Assembly: GCA_020723405.1 (NCBI GenBank)
Contig: DYIY01000011.1
Span: forward strand, 87,480-151,479
Direction: 5' to 3'
DNA length: 64,000 bases
From: Thiobacillus denitrificans
GTDB taxonomy: Bacteria; Pseudomonadota; Gammaproteobacteria; Burkholderiales; Thiobacillaceae
Below the pieces are notes generated by a model. That model saw only the letters and a program-made list of their open reading frames with translations, was not told where the DNA came from and searched no databases. The position numbers and the translations under genes are program-made. Positions 37,718 through 54,696 of the stretch are shown here, piece by piece (the stretch's first letter is position 1; each line of letters begins with the position of its first letter).

Positions 37718-39353
37718 CCGCCGGCCAGCGGGATTCCAGCAGGGTGGCGGCCCGCTCCGACAGCACCAGTACCAGTTTCATGCGGGCCCGGCTGGCGCCC
37801 ACGAAGAGCTTGCGCAGAGCCCGCTCATCCAGGGCCTCGAAGTCGATCTCGGCCAGCACCACGGCGGGCGCCGACTGGCCCTTGAAGCGGTACACCGACT
37901 CCAGCAGCACCTCCCCGTCGCCGTACACGGGCTGGCCCAGCAGGTCGTAGCGGCCCGTGAAGGTCTTGAGACGGTGGGGGCCCAACTGGTCATAGGGAAA
38001 GAGCAGGGACTGCTCCCGGCCCCGGAAGCTCACCAGGGCCAGGTCCGACTTGCGGTAGCCCTCGGCCAGGCACAGGCGCAGGCCCTCCTTCACCTGGCGC
38101 ACCAGTTCCCCCGCATCCCGATAGAGCAGCAGCGCCGGGGGTTCGCCACGCAGGGGTCCCCGGGCATCGAAGGCCTCCTCTTCCGGCAGGAGGGCGTGGA
38201 GGAATTCCGCCACGGCCCGGGGACTGCGATAGTTACTGCCGGCCCGGAGCCCCACCCATCCCGGCAGGGGCACGGGGGGGCGCAGGTAAAGGTTCTGCCG
38301 GGGATCCTCCAGCCACAGTGCCCGGCCCGCCGGGCGCAGGTGGGCCAGGGCCAGGTCCCGCCAGGCTTCGGTGAAATCCTGGCCTTCATCGACGATGAGG
38401 GTGTCGAAGCGCCAGGCCTCTTCCATCGCCAGCATGGCGGCCCGTTCCAGCAACCATTCGAAGGCGTCGGGACGCTGGAAATCCGGCGTTTCCCCGGCTG
38501 CCCGCAGGCGCTGGTCGCAGAACATGTGCAGGGTGGCGGCCAAGCCACCGGGTGGGGCGATGCGCTGGAAATGGTCGGCCAGGGGCCGGTTGTAGCAGAG
38601 GTAGAGGGGACGCTTGCCCGCCGCCAGGGTGGCGACGTATTCCGCCAGGGCCAGTTGGGTCTTGCCGCAGCCGGCCGTGCCGGTGACCCGCAGCCGGTAG
38701 GGCGTAAAGTCCAGTTGCCGGGCCCAGTGGGCCAGGCCGCCGGACACCCGGGTCACCAGGGCTTCCGCCCGGCCGATGAGGGCACTCACGTCGGTTTCCA
38801 GTTGCAGGATGTCGCGCAGGAAACGGTGCACCTGACGGGCCGGCTCCTGGGCCTCCCCCGGGGGCAGGATGGCCGCCACCCGCTCGGCCAACTGGCCGGC
38901 CTGGCGGGCATCCACGATGCGTTCCGGGACGATGCCGGCGGTGCCCAGTTTCTGCACCGTGTAGTCGGGGCAGAAGAGCAAGGCGTCCAGGCCCACGCCG
39001 GCGCAGCCAGGCCGGGCTTTCAGGCGAGCCTCGAAGGCGGCCAGGTTGCGGGCCAGTTGCATGGGCACGTTCTTGGTCTTTTCCTGGTAACGCTTGGTGA
39101 GTCCCTCGGGGCCCTCTTCCAGGAAGCCGCTCTTCTGCTCGACGAGCAACAACGCGCCAGCCCGGTTCACTACCACGAAGTCGATCTCCCCGTGCAGGGC
39201 GTGGCCCCGCTCCAGGTTGCTCCAGTGAACCCCGTGGTAGACCGTATAGTCGTCCGTCAGGCCCCGGGACAGGTGCTCCAGGGTCTCGATCTCCCGGCGG
39301 GCGGCGCCGGTGACCCCGCACTCCCGCCAGCCGTCCGGCACCACCTTGGCCAT
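37659..39353 (-). CDS. NERD-domain superfamily I helicase (UvrD/Rep-like)
   Basis: 564 residues from the ATG at 39353 (MAKVVPDGWREC), with GGAG 7 nt upstream. The N-terminal NERD nuclease-related domain (about 40-130) has HGEIDFVVVNRAG and LLLVEQKSGF (E, D, QxK pattern). The helicase core has Walker A VTGTAGCGKTQ, Walker B VDEGQDF, GSNYRSPRAVAEF and, near the end, LFVGASRARMKLVLV. Likely a DNA repair or defence helicase; the target is unknown. Divergent from the HIT gene. Confidence 0.88.
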   Translation of the reverse strand: MAKVVPDGWRECGVTGAARREIETLEHLSRGLTDDYTVYHGVHWSNLERGHALHGEIDFVVVNRAGALLLVEQKSGFLEEGPEGLTKRYQEKTKNVPMQLARNLAAFEARLKARPGCAGVGLDALLFCPDYTVQKLGTAGIVPERIVDARQAGQLAERVAAILPPGEAQEPARQVHRFLRDILQLETDVSALIGRAEALVTRVSGGLAHWARQLDFTPYRLRVTGTAGCGKTQLALAEYVATLAAGKRPLYLCYNRPLADHFQRIAPPGGLAATLHMFCDQRLRAAGETPDFQRPDAFEWLLERAAMLAMEEAWRFDTLIVDEGQDFTEAWRDLALAHLRPAGRALWLEDPRQNLYLRPPVPLPGWVGLRAGSNYRSPRAVAEFLHALLPEEEAFDARGPLRGEPPALLLYRDAGELVRQVKEGLRLCLAEGYRKSDLALVSFRGREQSLLFPYDQLGPHRLKTFTGRYDLLGQPVYGDGEVLLESVYRFKGQSAPAVVLAEIDFEALDERALRKLFVGASRARMKLVLVLSERAATLLESRWPAVRTGSPPPGLPAGPASPGP

Positions 39354-39427
39354 GAGCGACTCCACACGATTCGACGGGCCAAGCATACCAAGGCGGCGGG
39401 TAGGGACGGCATGCGAAAATCGCCCCC

Positions 39428-39814
39428 ATGAGCACGAGCAAACCCTGTCCCTTCTGCGTCCTGGACCAGGCCCGCATCCTGGCCGAGGACGAACTCACCG
39501 TGGTCTACAAGGACGGCTTTCCCGTCTCGCCGGGCCACACGGTGGTGATCCCCCGCCGCCATTTCCCCACCCTGTTCGAGGCCACGGCCGAGGAGCAGGC
39601 CGCCCTGCTGGCCGCCCTGAATCGCTGCAAGGCCATCCTGGACGAGCGACACCGGCCCGACGGCTACAACATCGGCATCAACATGGGCAAGGCGGGGGGC
39701 CAGTCGGTGCCCCACCTGCACATCCACGTGATTCCCCGCTACCTGGGTGACAAGGCAGATCCCCGGGGCGGCGTGCGCTGGATCTTGCCGGACAAGGCGA
39801 AATACTGGGATTGA
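39428..39814 (+). CDS. HIT family protein (histidine-triad nucleotide hydrolase)
   Basis: 128 residues. The histidine triad HLHIHVIPR is near residue 98, with the upstream KDGFPVSPGHTVVIPRRH segment typical of the family, and a CPFC motif at the N terminus that may bind zinc with downstream histidines. HIT proteins hydrolyse nucleotide phosphoramidates or dinucleoside polyphosphates. No clear ribosome site; the start is set by the family-typical N terminus. Confidence 0.93.
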   Translation: MSTSKPCPFCVLDQARILAEDELTVVYKDGFPVSPGHTVVIPRRHFPTLFEATAEEQAALLAALNRCKAILDERHRPDGYNIGINMGKAGGQSVPHLHIHVIPRYLGDKADPRGGVRWILPDKAKYWD

Positions 39815-39875
39815 GGCGGGTGGGCAGGTGCGGTTCGTTCCTCGCCGCACCCTACGCCGACACTCCCCGGCATTT

Positions 39876-39912
39876 CGTAGGATGTGGTGAGCGCAGCGAA
39901 CCGCATCCTACG
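39876..39912. repeat. Interspersed hairpin repeat (GTAGGATG...CATCCTAC type)
   Basis: 13-bp arms CGTAGGATGTGGT (39876-39888) and ACCGCATCCTACG (39900-39912), one G-T wobble, with an 11-nt loop GAGCGCAGCGA. A partial copy lies just before it (about 39828-39858). It resembles a common dispersed repeat of proteobacteria and sits between the convergent HIT and chemoreceptor genes, where it may terminate transcription. Confidence 0.7.
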
Positions 39913-39962
39913 CGGCATCGGTTCCCCAAGGCGGGGTTCGGCAAGCCGCCCCGTCCGGCTTC

Positions 39963-41576
39963 TCAACGCCCCAGCTTGAAACGGCTCACCAGGTCGTTCA
40001 TTTCCCGGGCCAGGGCCACCAGTTCCTCGCTCACGCCCCGGGTTTCCACGGCGTCGGAGGCGGTACGGCTGGCCACGTCGCCGATCACCGCTACCCGTTG
40101 GCTGACGCCTTCGGTGAGTTCGTTCTGCTGGCGTACTGCCTGGGCCATCTGGCCGTTGAGTTCCCGGATGTCGCCCACCTTTTCCACGATGTGGTCCAGG
40201 CCACCCACGGATTCTTCCAACTGATGGCTGTGCTGTTGGGCCGTATCCCGGGCCTTCTGCATGACCTGCACGGCCTTGCGCGCTTCCTGGCTCAACTGGG
40301 CGACGATGCCCTCGATGTTCTGGGTGGACTGGTGGGACAGGGTGGCCAGCTTGCGCACCTCGTCGGCCACCACGGCGAAACCGCGGCCCATTTCGCCGGC
40401 CCGGGCCGCCTCGATGGCTGCGTTGAGGGCCAGCAGGTTGGTCTGCTCGGCGATGCCCTTGATCACGTCCAGCACGTTGCTCACGTCCTGGCTGCGCTTG
40501 TCCAGTTCCTCGATGACCTGGGCGGCCTGCTGGATCTCGCCCACCAGGGCCAGGATGCCCTGGATGGCTTCCCGGGTGGCCTGGGTGCTCTGGCTGGCAT
40601 CCCGTTCCGCCTCCACCGAGGATTCGGCGGTGCGGGCGGCGCTGGTGCCCACTTCGCCGGCGATGTCGCGCAGGTGATTGATGGTCTGGGTGGTGGCTTC
40701 GCTTTCCTGTAGCTGCTTGCTGGCCGCCTCGGCGGTGAGCACGGAAACCGACGCCACCCGGTCGGCGGCCCCCGTCAGCCGGCGGGTGGTCTCGGCCACC
40801 AGGCCGAGACTGCTGCTGAATTTGTCCAGCATGCCGTTGATGGCCTGGGCCAGGGCCCCCACCTCGTCCTTCTTCTCGATGGCCAGGCGGCGGCCCAGGT
40901 CGGCGTTCTGCTCGATCTCGTGCATGGTCTGGCGCATGGCCAGCATGGGGATGACCACGATGCGGCGCAGGAGCAGGATGACCAGCACCACGCCCACCAC
41001 GGACAACACCAGGTTGAAGACGGCCACCATCATCAGGTTGCCGCCGAACTCCTTGTCCAGGTCGTTGAGGGAGTAGGTGGCGCGGACCGCGCCGAGCACC
41101 GTGCCCTCCGGCACCTGGTGGCAGGACAGGCAATTGGTGCCCAGGTAGTTGGCGCTGGCGGTCAGGGGCATCACCACGGTGACGAAGCGTCCCTTCTCAT
41201 CCTCGCCGGATTCGGTGATGGTCTGACCGTTGACGCCCTTCTCGTCCCATTGATCCTGGGGCTTGGCCTCATGGGTGGAGATGCCCGCCAGTTTGCCCGG
41301 CGCATGGACGATGCGCATCTCGCGGATGCCGGACATGCCGAGGAACTTCTGTTGCAGGGTCTTCTGCTGATCCATGGTGCCGGTGAGCATCATGGTGTTG
41401 ACCCCGTCGAAATAGGATTGGGCCATGATGCGCGCCCGGTCCATGCCGATGTCCACGGCCAGGGCCCTTTCGTTGCGGGCGGTCAGCAGGGTCGAACTGG
41501 CCAGGGCCAAAACGAAGAGCAGGGTGATGGTCAATACGATCTTGGATTGCACCGAGAGCGTAGAGGAATTGGCCAT
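39963..41576 (-). CDS. Methyl-accepting chemotaxis protein with periplasmic c-haem
   Basis: 537 residues from the ATG at 41576 ([12 protein letters not shown]); in-frame ATGs at 41591 and 41618 are alternatives. TM1 is about residues 10-30, then a periplasmic domain with one CxxCH haem site (NCLSCH) just before TM2 (about 195-220), a HAMP region ([15 protein letters not shown]) and the signalling hairpin with [32 protein letters not shown] (conserved tip). A haem in the sensor suggests redox or gas chemotaxis. The haem segment resembles that of the protein at 4109-4840. Confidence 0.93.
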   Translation of the reverse strand: MANSSTLSVQSKIVLTITLLFVLALASSTLLTARNERALAVDIGMDRARIMAQSYFDGVNTMMLTGTMDQQKTLQQKFLGMSGIREMRIVHAPGKLAGISTHEAKPQDQWDEKGVNGQTITESGEDEKGRFVTVVMPLTASANYLGTNCLSCHQVPEGTVLGAVRATYSLNDLDKEFGGNLMMVAVFNLVLSVVGVVLVILLLRRIVVIPMLAMRQTMHEIEQNADLGRRLAIEKKDEVGALAQAINGMLDKFSSSLGLVAETTRRLTGAADRVASVSVLTAEAASKQLQESEATTQTINHLRDIAGEVGTSAARTAESSVEAERDASQSTQATREAIQGILALVGEIQQAAQVIEELDKRSQDVSNVLDVIKGIAEQTNLLALNAAIEAARAGEMGRGFAVVADEVRKLATLSHQSTQNIEGIVAQLSQEARKAVQVMQKARDTAQQHSHQLEESVGGLDHIVEKVGDIRELNGQMAQAVRQQNELTEGVSQRVAVIGDVASRTASDAVETRGVSEELVALAREMNDLVSRFKLGR

Positions 41577-41660
41577 GAGCAGGTTCTCCATCCCGAAACG
41601 GGCATTGAGTGTCATCATACCTTTACATTGTTTATATCGGATTCTTCAAGCATTTTCTTA

Positions 41661-42788
41661 ATGGCTTTTCTCAAGACCCCTCCGGTCGCCGCACGGCTTC
41701 TGGCCTGGGCGCTATGCCTGGCCTGGGCAGAGGCCCCGGCCAACGGCACTTCACCGGCCGAATGCCAGGCCCCGGACCCCTGGGTGATCCGGGCTGACAC
41801 CACCCTCAATCCCGCCTGCGTCTACCGTACCAGCCTGCGCATCGTGGCCGGTGACCTGACCCTGGACTGCCGGGGTGCGCGCATCGAACCCGGCAAGCGG
41901 CAATACGGGATTCTCATCGGCGGCCGCCAGACCGGCATCAGCCGGGTCGCCGTGCGGAACTGCCATATCCTGGGCGGCGGCAACGGCATCTTCGTCGGCC
42001 TCACGGAACCCGACGGTGACAAGACCGCCCGCCTGGACCGGGAAGCTCTCTACCGCCTCACCCCCCGGGACATCACCCTGGACAAGGTGTGGGTGGAGGA
42101 CAGCCGGGGGGTGGGCATCTACGTGGACGATTACGTCACCCGCCTGCGCATCCTGGGCTCCCGGGTGACTGACGCCGGTTCCCCGGGCATCTACCTGGAA
42201 CACAGCACCCGGGAGATCGAGATCCGCGATTCCCTCATCAGCGGCAACGGCTTCGGCAGCTTTCCCCTGCCCCGCCTGGGGGAGGCCCGCCGGGAGGGCC
42301 TGGCCATCGACTCCTCGGCCCACAACCGGGTGGAGGGCAACCGTTTCGAGGGCAACGCGGCCGGGGGCATCTTCCTCTACAAGAACTGCCAGGAGCACAT
42401 CCACACCAAGCTGTACAGCGTGCCCCGCTGGCAATGGTCCGAGCACAACGTGATCCGGGGCAACACCTTCCGGGATGAAAAGGTGGGGGTGTGGATCGCC
42501 TCCCGGCAAAGCCGGGATCTGTCCACCTGGGACTGCGGCGACAAACCCTACTACGCGGACAGCCACTTTCCGGACTACGCCCGCCACAACCTGGTGACGG
42601 AAAACCGCTTCGAATCGGTGGCAGTGGGGGTGCGGGTGGAGGACGACGACAACCGCGTCACCGGCAACACCTTCGTCGGCGTGGACCTGCCCGTCGAACT
42701 GGGGGCCGAACTGCGCCGCCGGGTCACGGGCAAGGCCTTGAGTGGCGTCGAGGTGCGGGACAACCGGGTGCTGCCCAGTCCCCGGTAA
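41661..42788 (+). CDS. Secreted right-handed parallel beta-helix protein
   Basis: 375 residues. Signal peptide about residues 1-27 (AARLLAWALCLAWAEA). The rest is a series of beta-helix rungs with NosD/pectate-lyase style spacing: VAVRNCHILGGGNGIFVG, GVGIYVDDYVTRLRILG, IEIRDSLISGNGFG, HNRVEGNRFEGNAAGGIF, HNLVTENRFESVAVGVRV. Such proteins are often polysaccharide lyases or epimerases; no catalytic set is identified. The ATG at 41661 lacks a clear ribosome site. Divergent from the chemoreceptor and next to the polyketide/glycan genes. Confidence 0.82.
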   Translation: MAFLKTPPVAARLLAWALCLAWAEAPANGTSPAECQAPDPWVIRADTTLNPACVYRTSLRIVAGDLTLDCRGARIEPGKRQYGILIGGRQTGISRVAVRNCHILGGGNGIFVGLTEPDGDKTARLDREALYRLTPRDITLDKVWVEDSRGVGIYVDDYVTRLRILGSRVTDAGSPGIYLEHSTREIEIRDSLISGNGFGSFPLPRLGEARREGLAIDSSAHNRVEGNRFEGNAAGGIFLYKNCQEHIHTKLYSVPRWQWSEHNVIRGNTFRDEKVGVWIASRQSRDLSTWDCGDKPYYADSHFPDYARHNLVTENRFESVAVGVRVEDDDNRVTGNTFVGVDLPVELGAELRRRVTGKALSGVEVRDNRVLPSPR

Positions 42789-42851
42789 GCGCTTTCGCCC
42801 CGGGCCACCGGGCGGCCCAAGAGCCGGAAATCCGCCCTCCGGTGAGGGCGG

Positions 42852-43622
42852 TCAGAACCGGAACCAGCGTTGCAGAGCCAGGCTCCAGTCGGTGGGCAAC
42901 AGCCCCAGCAAGCGCATGGACAGCCACAAGGGCCAGGGAAAGGCCACCACCGCCCGGTTGGATTCCAGGCCGGCGCGGATGCGTCTTGCCGCCTGGGCAG
43001 CAGGCAACTTGAAGGGGGTGGGACCCGGATAACGGGCGCTCATGGCCGATTCCACGAAACCCGGACAGATCACGGTAACCCCCACGCCCCGGGGCGCCAG
43101 CCAGCCCCGCAGGCCCTCGCCGTAGATTTTCACGGCGGCCTTGCTGGCGTTGTAGACGGGCGAGATGGGCATGCCCGCATAGGCCCCCAGGGAACTCATG
43201 AGGCCCAGTTGGCCCCGCCCCCGGGCCGCCATGGCGTCCACCAGGGGATGGAGGGTGGCCAGGGCGCCCAGCAGGTTCACCTCCAGCACGGCTTCGATGC
43301 GTCCCCAGTCTTCGCCCCGGCCGTCGGGGCCGATGCTGCTGGTCATGCCGGCGTTGGCCACGGCCACGTCCACCGGGCAGGCCTGGTCCCGGGCCGTCAC
43401 CCAGGCCATGAGGGCGTTCCTGTCGGTCACGTCCAGGCAGGCGGTTTCCACCGTGGCCCCCTTGGCCATGCAGCGGCGGGCCGTGGCCGCCAGACGCTCC
43501 ACGTCCCGCCCGGTGAGGCTCAACAGCACGCCGGGGCCGGCCCAGACTTCCGCCAGGGCGGCGCCGATGCCTCCGCTGGCGCCGCTGATCAGCACGTGGC
43601 GGGCCGGCGCGGGCGCGGTCAC
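42852..43622 (-). CDS. Short-chain dehydrogenase/reductase (possible 3-keto-sphinganine reductase type)
   Basis: 256 residues with a GTG start at 43622 (GGAG upstream) that overlaps the preceding stop as GTGA. The NAD(P) motif is ISGASGGIGAAL, the NAG motif VANAGMTSS, with catalytic Ser in LGLMSSLGAY and YNASK as the YxxxK pair. C-terminal hydrophobic region (PWPLWLSMRLLGLLP) is membrane-associated, as in 3-ketodihydrosphingosine reductases. Last gene of the polyketide operon. With the alpha-oxoamine synthase it could reduce a 2-amino-3-keto product; that is inference. Confidence 0.88.
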   Translation of the reverse strand: MTAPAPARHVLISGASGGIGAALAEVWAGPGVLLSLTGRDVERLAATARRCMAKGATVETACLDVTDRNALMAWVTARDQACPVDVAVANAGMTSSIGPDGRGEDWGRIEAVLEVNLLGALATLHPLVDAMAARGRGQLGLMSSLGAYAGMPISPVYNASKAAVKIYGEGLRGWLAPRGVGVTVICPGFVESAMSARYPGPTPFKLPAAQAARRIRAGLESNRAVVAFPWPLWLSMRLLGLLPTDWSLALQRWFRF

Positions 43623-44857
43623 GGCAGGCGCCGCTCCGGCGGGAGGGCGTTGATCAGGCCTTCGTCCAGGCGGCGCACCGCTTCCGCCACGCCGGCGTCC
43701 AGACCGGGCCGGTTGTAGAACACGCCACGGATCAGGAGGGTGCCGGTCATGGCCGCCAGGTAGTCGTCCAGCAGGGCGGCTTCGGGGGGGGCGGCTTCGT
43801 TCCAGAAGCGGTCCAGCCCGTCCTGGAAGGTGAGGCCCGGCACGTCGAAGATGGCCTGGCCCAGGGTGATGACCGGGCAGCCCAGGGTCAGGGCCTTGAG
43901 CCCCGAGGTGCTGTTGATGGTGACCATGCCCCGGGCATGGCGCGACATGTCGTCCAGGCTGCCCCCGTCCACGTAATGCACCCGGTCGGCCACCCCGGCC
44001 TCCCGGGCGGCCGTGTCCACTTGGCGGCGCCAGTTGACCAGGCCCGGATCCCAGGGGTGGACCTTGGCCAGCAGGTGGGCGTCGGTGGGGGCGTGGTCGG
44101 CGAAGGAACGGATCACCTGGACGATGGCCTCCCCCTGGTCGCCGAAGTCGGAATAGGCGCGCAACTGGAAGTCGTTGGCCATCTGCAGGGGGTAGACGAA
44201 ATAGGGCGCGCCGCCGTCCATGAGGCCCTGGAGGCTGGCCACGGCCCGCCGGGTGTTGCGCTGGGCGAAGAGCAGGCGCAGGCCGGTGCCCAGGTAGACC
44301 AGCACCGGGTTTTCCAGTTTGTGGTTGTGGAAACGGGGAAACAGCCAGCCCAGGAAGTAGTTGCCCAGGTGGTAGGCCATGTCCCACAGGGCCATGGTCC
44401 AGAAGCTGTCCCGGTAAATGGGCGCCAGGTCGGCACGGGGACACCGGGCGGCCAGTTCCCGGATGGCTTGCGGCGTGCGCGGGAAGTGGGAGTTCCCGGA
44501 CATGCCGTCCTTCTCCAGGACGATCCAGTCCGGGCGCAGGTAGCCGAAGTCGGTGACGGTGACGCGGATGCCCCGCTGCTGGGCCAGCTCGATGGCCATG
44601 CGGTGATATTCCCGCTGTTCCCCCAGGAGCACGATGTCGGTGATGCCCCGGGTCATGTAGAAATCCCGGATGAAGGCCGGCCAGTCGGCCAGGCTCCCCC
44701 GGTAGCGCACCGCGCCCGGGTGCCGCCAGAACAGGCGGTCGCCGAAGTTGAACTGGATGCCGTGGATGCCGTGGCCCCGGGCGGCGAGGCCCCGGGCGAT
44801 CTCGCTGAAGAAGGGGGAGATGGGCCCCTGGAGGAAGAGGAACTGGCGCTGGGTCAT
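43619..44857 (-). CDS. Capsule polysaccharide biosynthesis protein, KpsS-like glycosyltransferase
   Basis: 412 residues. Family of KpsS/LipB-type (Capsule_synth) transferases that add Kdo to a lipid anchor for capsule export. Typical features: MTQRQFLFLQGPISPFF start, HGIHGIQFNFGDRLFW, FGYLRPDWIVLEKDGM, YFVYPLQMANDFQLRAYS, LLAKVHPWDPGLVNW and VTINSTSGLKALTLGCPVI. In this operon it may glycosylate the lipid made by the PKS and oxoamine synthase, an inference from context. It lies 16 nt after the GNAT gene. Confidence 0.88.
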   Translation of the reverse strand: MTQRQFLFLQGPISPFFSEIARGLAARGHGIHGIQFNFGDRLFWRHPGAVRYRGSLADWPAFIRDFYMTRGITDIVLLGEQREYHRMAIELAQQRGIRVTVTDFGYLRPDWIVLEKDGMSGNSHFPRTPQAIRELAARCPRADLAPIYRDSFWTMALWDMAYHLGNYFLGWLFPRFHNHKLENPVLVYLGTGLRLLFAQRNTRRAVASLQGLMDGGAPYFVYPLQMANDFQLRAYSDFGDQGEAIVQVIRSFADHAPTDAHLLAKVHPWDPGLVNWRRQVDTAAREAGVADRVHYVDGGSLDDMSRHARGMVTINSTSGLKALTLGCPVITLGQAIFDVPGLTFQDGLDRFWNEAAPPEAALLDDYLAAMTGTLLIRGVFYNRPGLDAGVAEAVRRLDEGLINALPPERRLP

Positions 44858-44873
44858 GGCGGGCGCAAGGGTA

Positions 44874-52148
<7,275 letters not shown>

Positions 52149-52157
52149 GAAGACCCG

Positions 52158-54536
52158 TCAGCCGGCCTCGGCCAGGGCGGCGACGGCAGCGTCGAAACGC
52201 ACGGGCTGGCGGATGTTGGCCCACCAATAATGCGCATCCAGCCCATCGCCAGCCTGTTCCGCCCCGGTGACGGTGGAGAAGAAGCGCCCCGCCCCCTGGG
52301 TCGGCTTGAGCTTGTCGAGCCGTTTGAGCAGAGGCTCCCGGATGGGATCCATGGCCTGGCTGTGGAAGGCATAGTCCAGGTCCAGCAGGCGGTAGAACAC
52401 GCCCCGGGCCGCCATCTGGGTACCCAAAACATCCAGCGCAGCGAAGGAACCGGACAAGGTCACCCCGCCCGGGCTGTTGATGCCCGCCACCTCGATGGCG
52501 TCCGCCAGGCCGGCCGTCTGGATGGCCTCCCGGGCCTTCTCCTCTGACAAGCCCACGGCGGCCATGCGCCCACCGCCCTTGGTCAGGGCCTGGGCGGCAC
52601 TCCGTTCGCAGATGACCCGCACCGCCTGGGCCAGGTTCAGGGCGCCCACCGCCCAGGCGGCGGCCACTTCCCCCACGCTGTGGCCGGCGGCGAAACCGGC
52701 CCCCAGGCCCAGATCCCCCAGGAGCCGGGTGACGGCGACCTGCAGAGCGAACAGGCAGGGCTGGGCCACCTCGGTGTATTCCAGGCGGGACGTGGCTTCG
52801 TCGGCGGCCAGTTCAGCCAGGATGGAGAAACCGGCCTGGCGGGCCACCAGGGCATCCACTTCCTTCAGGGTGGCGGCAAAGGCGGGTGATTCGGCCAGCA
52901 GGCGCCGGCCCATGCCCAGCCATTGGGCGCCGTTGCCGGTGTAGATGAAGGCGGCCGGGCCGGGCTCGGCCAGGGCATCCTGTTCCACCGCGCCCCGGGT
53001 GGGTTCGCCCCGGGCGAAGGCGGACAAACGTTCGCCCACCTGGGCCGGGTCGGTGCCGTGGATGGCCAGGCGCTTGTCCAGCCACTGCCGGCGATGGGCG
53101 GCCGCATGGGCGAAATCGTGGTAGTCCGGGGCATCCGGGGCCGTCAACTGCTCGGCGTAACGCCCTGCCAGATCGCGCAGGGCTCCAGATGAACGAGCAG
53201 ACAGGAAGAGCGGGGGCACCCCGGTCGCGCGTGCGCCGGCCTGCTTTCCTTTGCCCTGACGGTACTCCTCCAGCAGCACGTGGGCATTGGCGCCACCGAA
53301 GCCGAAGGAGTTCACCCCCATGCGCAAGGGCCGCCCTGTATCCGGCAGTTCCCGATAGCCGGTGACCACTTCCAGGTTCAGGCCGGCGAAATCGATGTGG
53401 GGATTGGGGCTTTCCAGGTGGATGGACGGCGGCAGGGCCCGGCGGCCCAGGGCCAGCACGGTCTTCACCAGCCCGGCCATGCCGGAAGCCGGCTCCAGGT
53501 GGCCCAGATTGCTCTTCACCGAGCCCACCGGCAGGGGAATGTCACGGCCCTGGCCGAGGACGCTGCCGATGGCGCTGGTTTCGATGGGATCCCCCACCGC
53601 GGTGCCCGTGCCGTGGGCCTCCATGTAATCCAGGTCGGCGGGCGCCACGCCGGCTTCCCCCAGGACCTTGCGCAGCAGTTCCGACTGGCCCTCGATGCTG
53701 GGGATGGTGATGCCGCTCTTGCGGCCCCCGTCGGAATTGGAGCCGGTGGCCAGGATCACCGCCCGGATGTCGTCGCCGTCGGCCTCGGCCTGGGCCAGGG
53801 GCTTGAGCAACAGCATGGCTCCCCCCTCGGAGCGCACGTAGCCGTCACCGGATGCGTCGAAGGTCTTGCAGCGCCCCCCTGCGGAGAGCATGGAAGCCTT
53901 GGTGAAGCCCACGAAGGGATAGGGATGGAGCAACAGGTTGATGCCCCCCACCAGGGCCATGGAGGCATCGCCGTCGCGCAGGCAGCGGCAGGCCTGGTGC
54001 AAAGCAACCAGGGAGGAGGAACAGGCGGTGTCTACCGCCATGCTGGGCCCGTGCAGGTCAAACACGTAGGACAGGCGGTTGGCGGCAATGCTGAGGGTGT
54101 TGCCGGTCATGGAATAGGCATCCATGCTGCTCATGTCATCCAGCGCCCGCATGCCGTAATCCAGGCCGGAGATGCCGACAAAGACCGCGCAGTCTGAACC
54201 CGCCAGCCGGGACGGCAGCAGTCCGCCGTTTTCCATGGCCTCCCAGCTCATCTCCAGCAGCAGACGCTGCTGGGGATCCAGACGGGCAGCTTCCCGAGGG
54301 GAAATACCGAAGAAGGCCGCATCGAACTCGTCCAGCCGGGACAGGACGCCAGCCGAAAAGGTGATGCTGCGCCCGGGTTCGGAACGTTTGGGATGGGACA
54401 GCACCCGGGTGGCCCAGCGGTCTTCGCCGATCTGGCTGACCACGTCCCTGCCGCTCCGCAGCACTTGCCAGAATTCTTCCTCGGTTGCGATATCTCCGGG
54501 GAAACGAAACGCCATTCCGACGATGGCGATCTTCAT
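52158..54536 (-). CDS. Type I polyketide synthase, N-terminal part (KS-AT), ended by in-frame TGA
   Basis: 792 residues from the ATG at 54536 (MKIAIVGMAFRFPGD), with GGAG 7 nt upstream; an in-frame start at 54560 is less likely. KS: VDTACSSSLVALH with Cys about 172, EAHGTGTAVGDPIE and SNLGHLEPASG with both His. AT: IYTGNGAQWLGMGR and GHSVGEVAAAW with the active Ser. The frame stops at TGA 52158-52160 just before the conserved AT end (RVFVEIGPH), which continues in the same frame downstream. Full-length readthrough would give about 2554 residues. Pseudogene, sequence error or suppression are all possible. Confidence 0.9.
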   Translation of the reverse strand: MKIAIVGMAFRFPGDIATEEEFWQVLRSGRDVVSQIGEDRWATRVLSHPKRSEPGRSITFSAGVLSRLDEFDAAFFGISPREAARLDPQQRLLLEMSWEAMENGGLLPSRLAGSDCAVFVGISGLDYGMRALDDMSSMDAYSMTGNTLSIAANRLSYVFDLHGPSMAVDTACSSSLVALHQACRCLRDGDASMALVGGINLLLHPYPFVGFTKASMLSAGGRCKTFDASGDGYVRSEGGAMLLLKPLAQAEADGDDIRAVILATGSNSDGGRKSGITIPSIEGQSELLRKVLGEAGVAPADLDYMEAHGTGTAVGDPIETSAIGSVLGQGRDIPLPVGSVKSNLGHLEPASGMAGLVKTVLALGRRALPPSIHLESPNPHIDFAGLNLEVVTGYRELPDTGRPLRMGVNSFGFGGANAHVLLEEYRQGKGKQAGARATGVPPLFLSARSSGALRDLAGRYAEQLTAPDAPDYHDFAHAAAHRRQWLDKRLAIHGTDPAQVGERLSAFARGEPTRGAVEQDALAEPGPAAFIYTGNGAQWLGMGRRLLAESPAFAATLKEVDALVARQAGFSILAELAADEATSRLEYTEVAQPCLFALQVAVTRLLGDLGLGAGFAAGHSVGEVAAAWAVGALNLAQAVRVICERSAAQALTKGGGRMAAVGLSEEKAREAIQTAGLADAIEVAGINSPGGVTLSGSFAALDVLGTQMAARGVFYRLLDLDYAFHSQAMDPIREPLLKRLDKLKPTQGAGRFFSTVTGAEQAGDGLDAHYWWANIRQPVRFDAAVAALAEAG

Positions 54537-54696
54537 GTTCTTCTCCGACAACCTGAGCATCCCTTAGTGTTGATTACTGATTCGGCCCTATTGTAACTGG
54601 AGCCGTCAATGTGCCGTGGATCGGCTTTCCAAGCTGATATCCCCTCCGCCAAGAGACATTTTGGCCTAGGATTTGTCGGAAGATTTTACATGAAGT

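Noticed and set aside
52158..52160. TGA in the PKS as a selenocysteine codon
   Set aside because: AT domains have no cysteine or selenocysteine at this place, and I saw no selenocysteine-insertion-type hairpin argument; a nonsense change or error is simpler.
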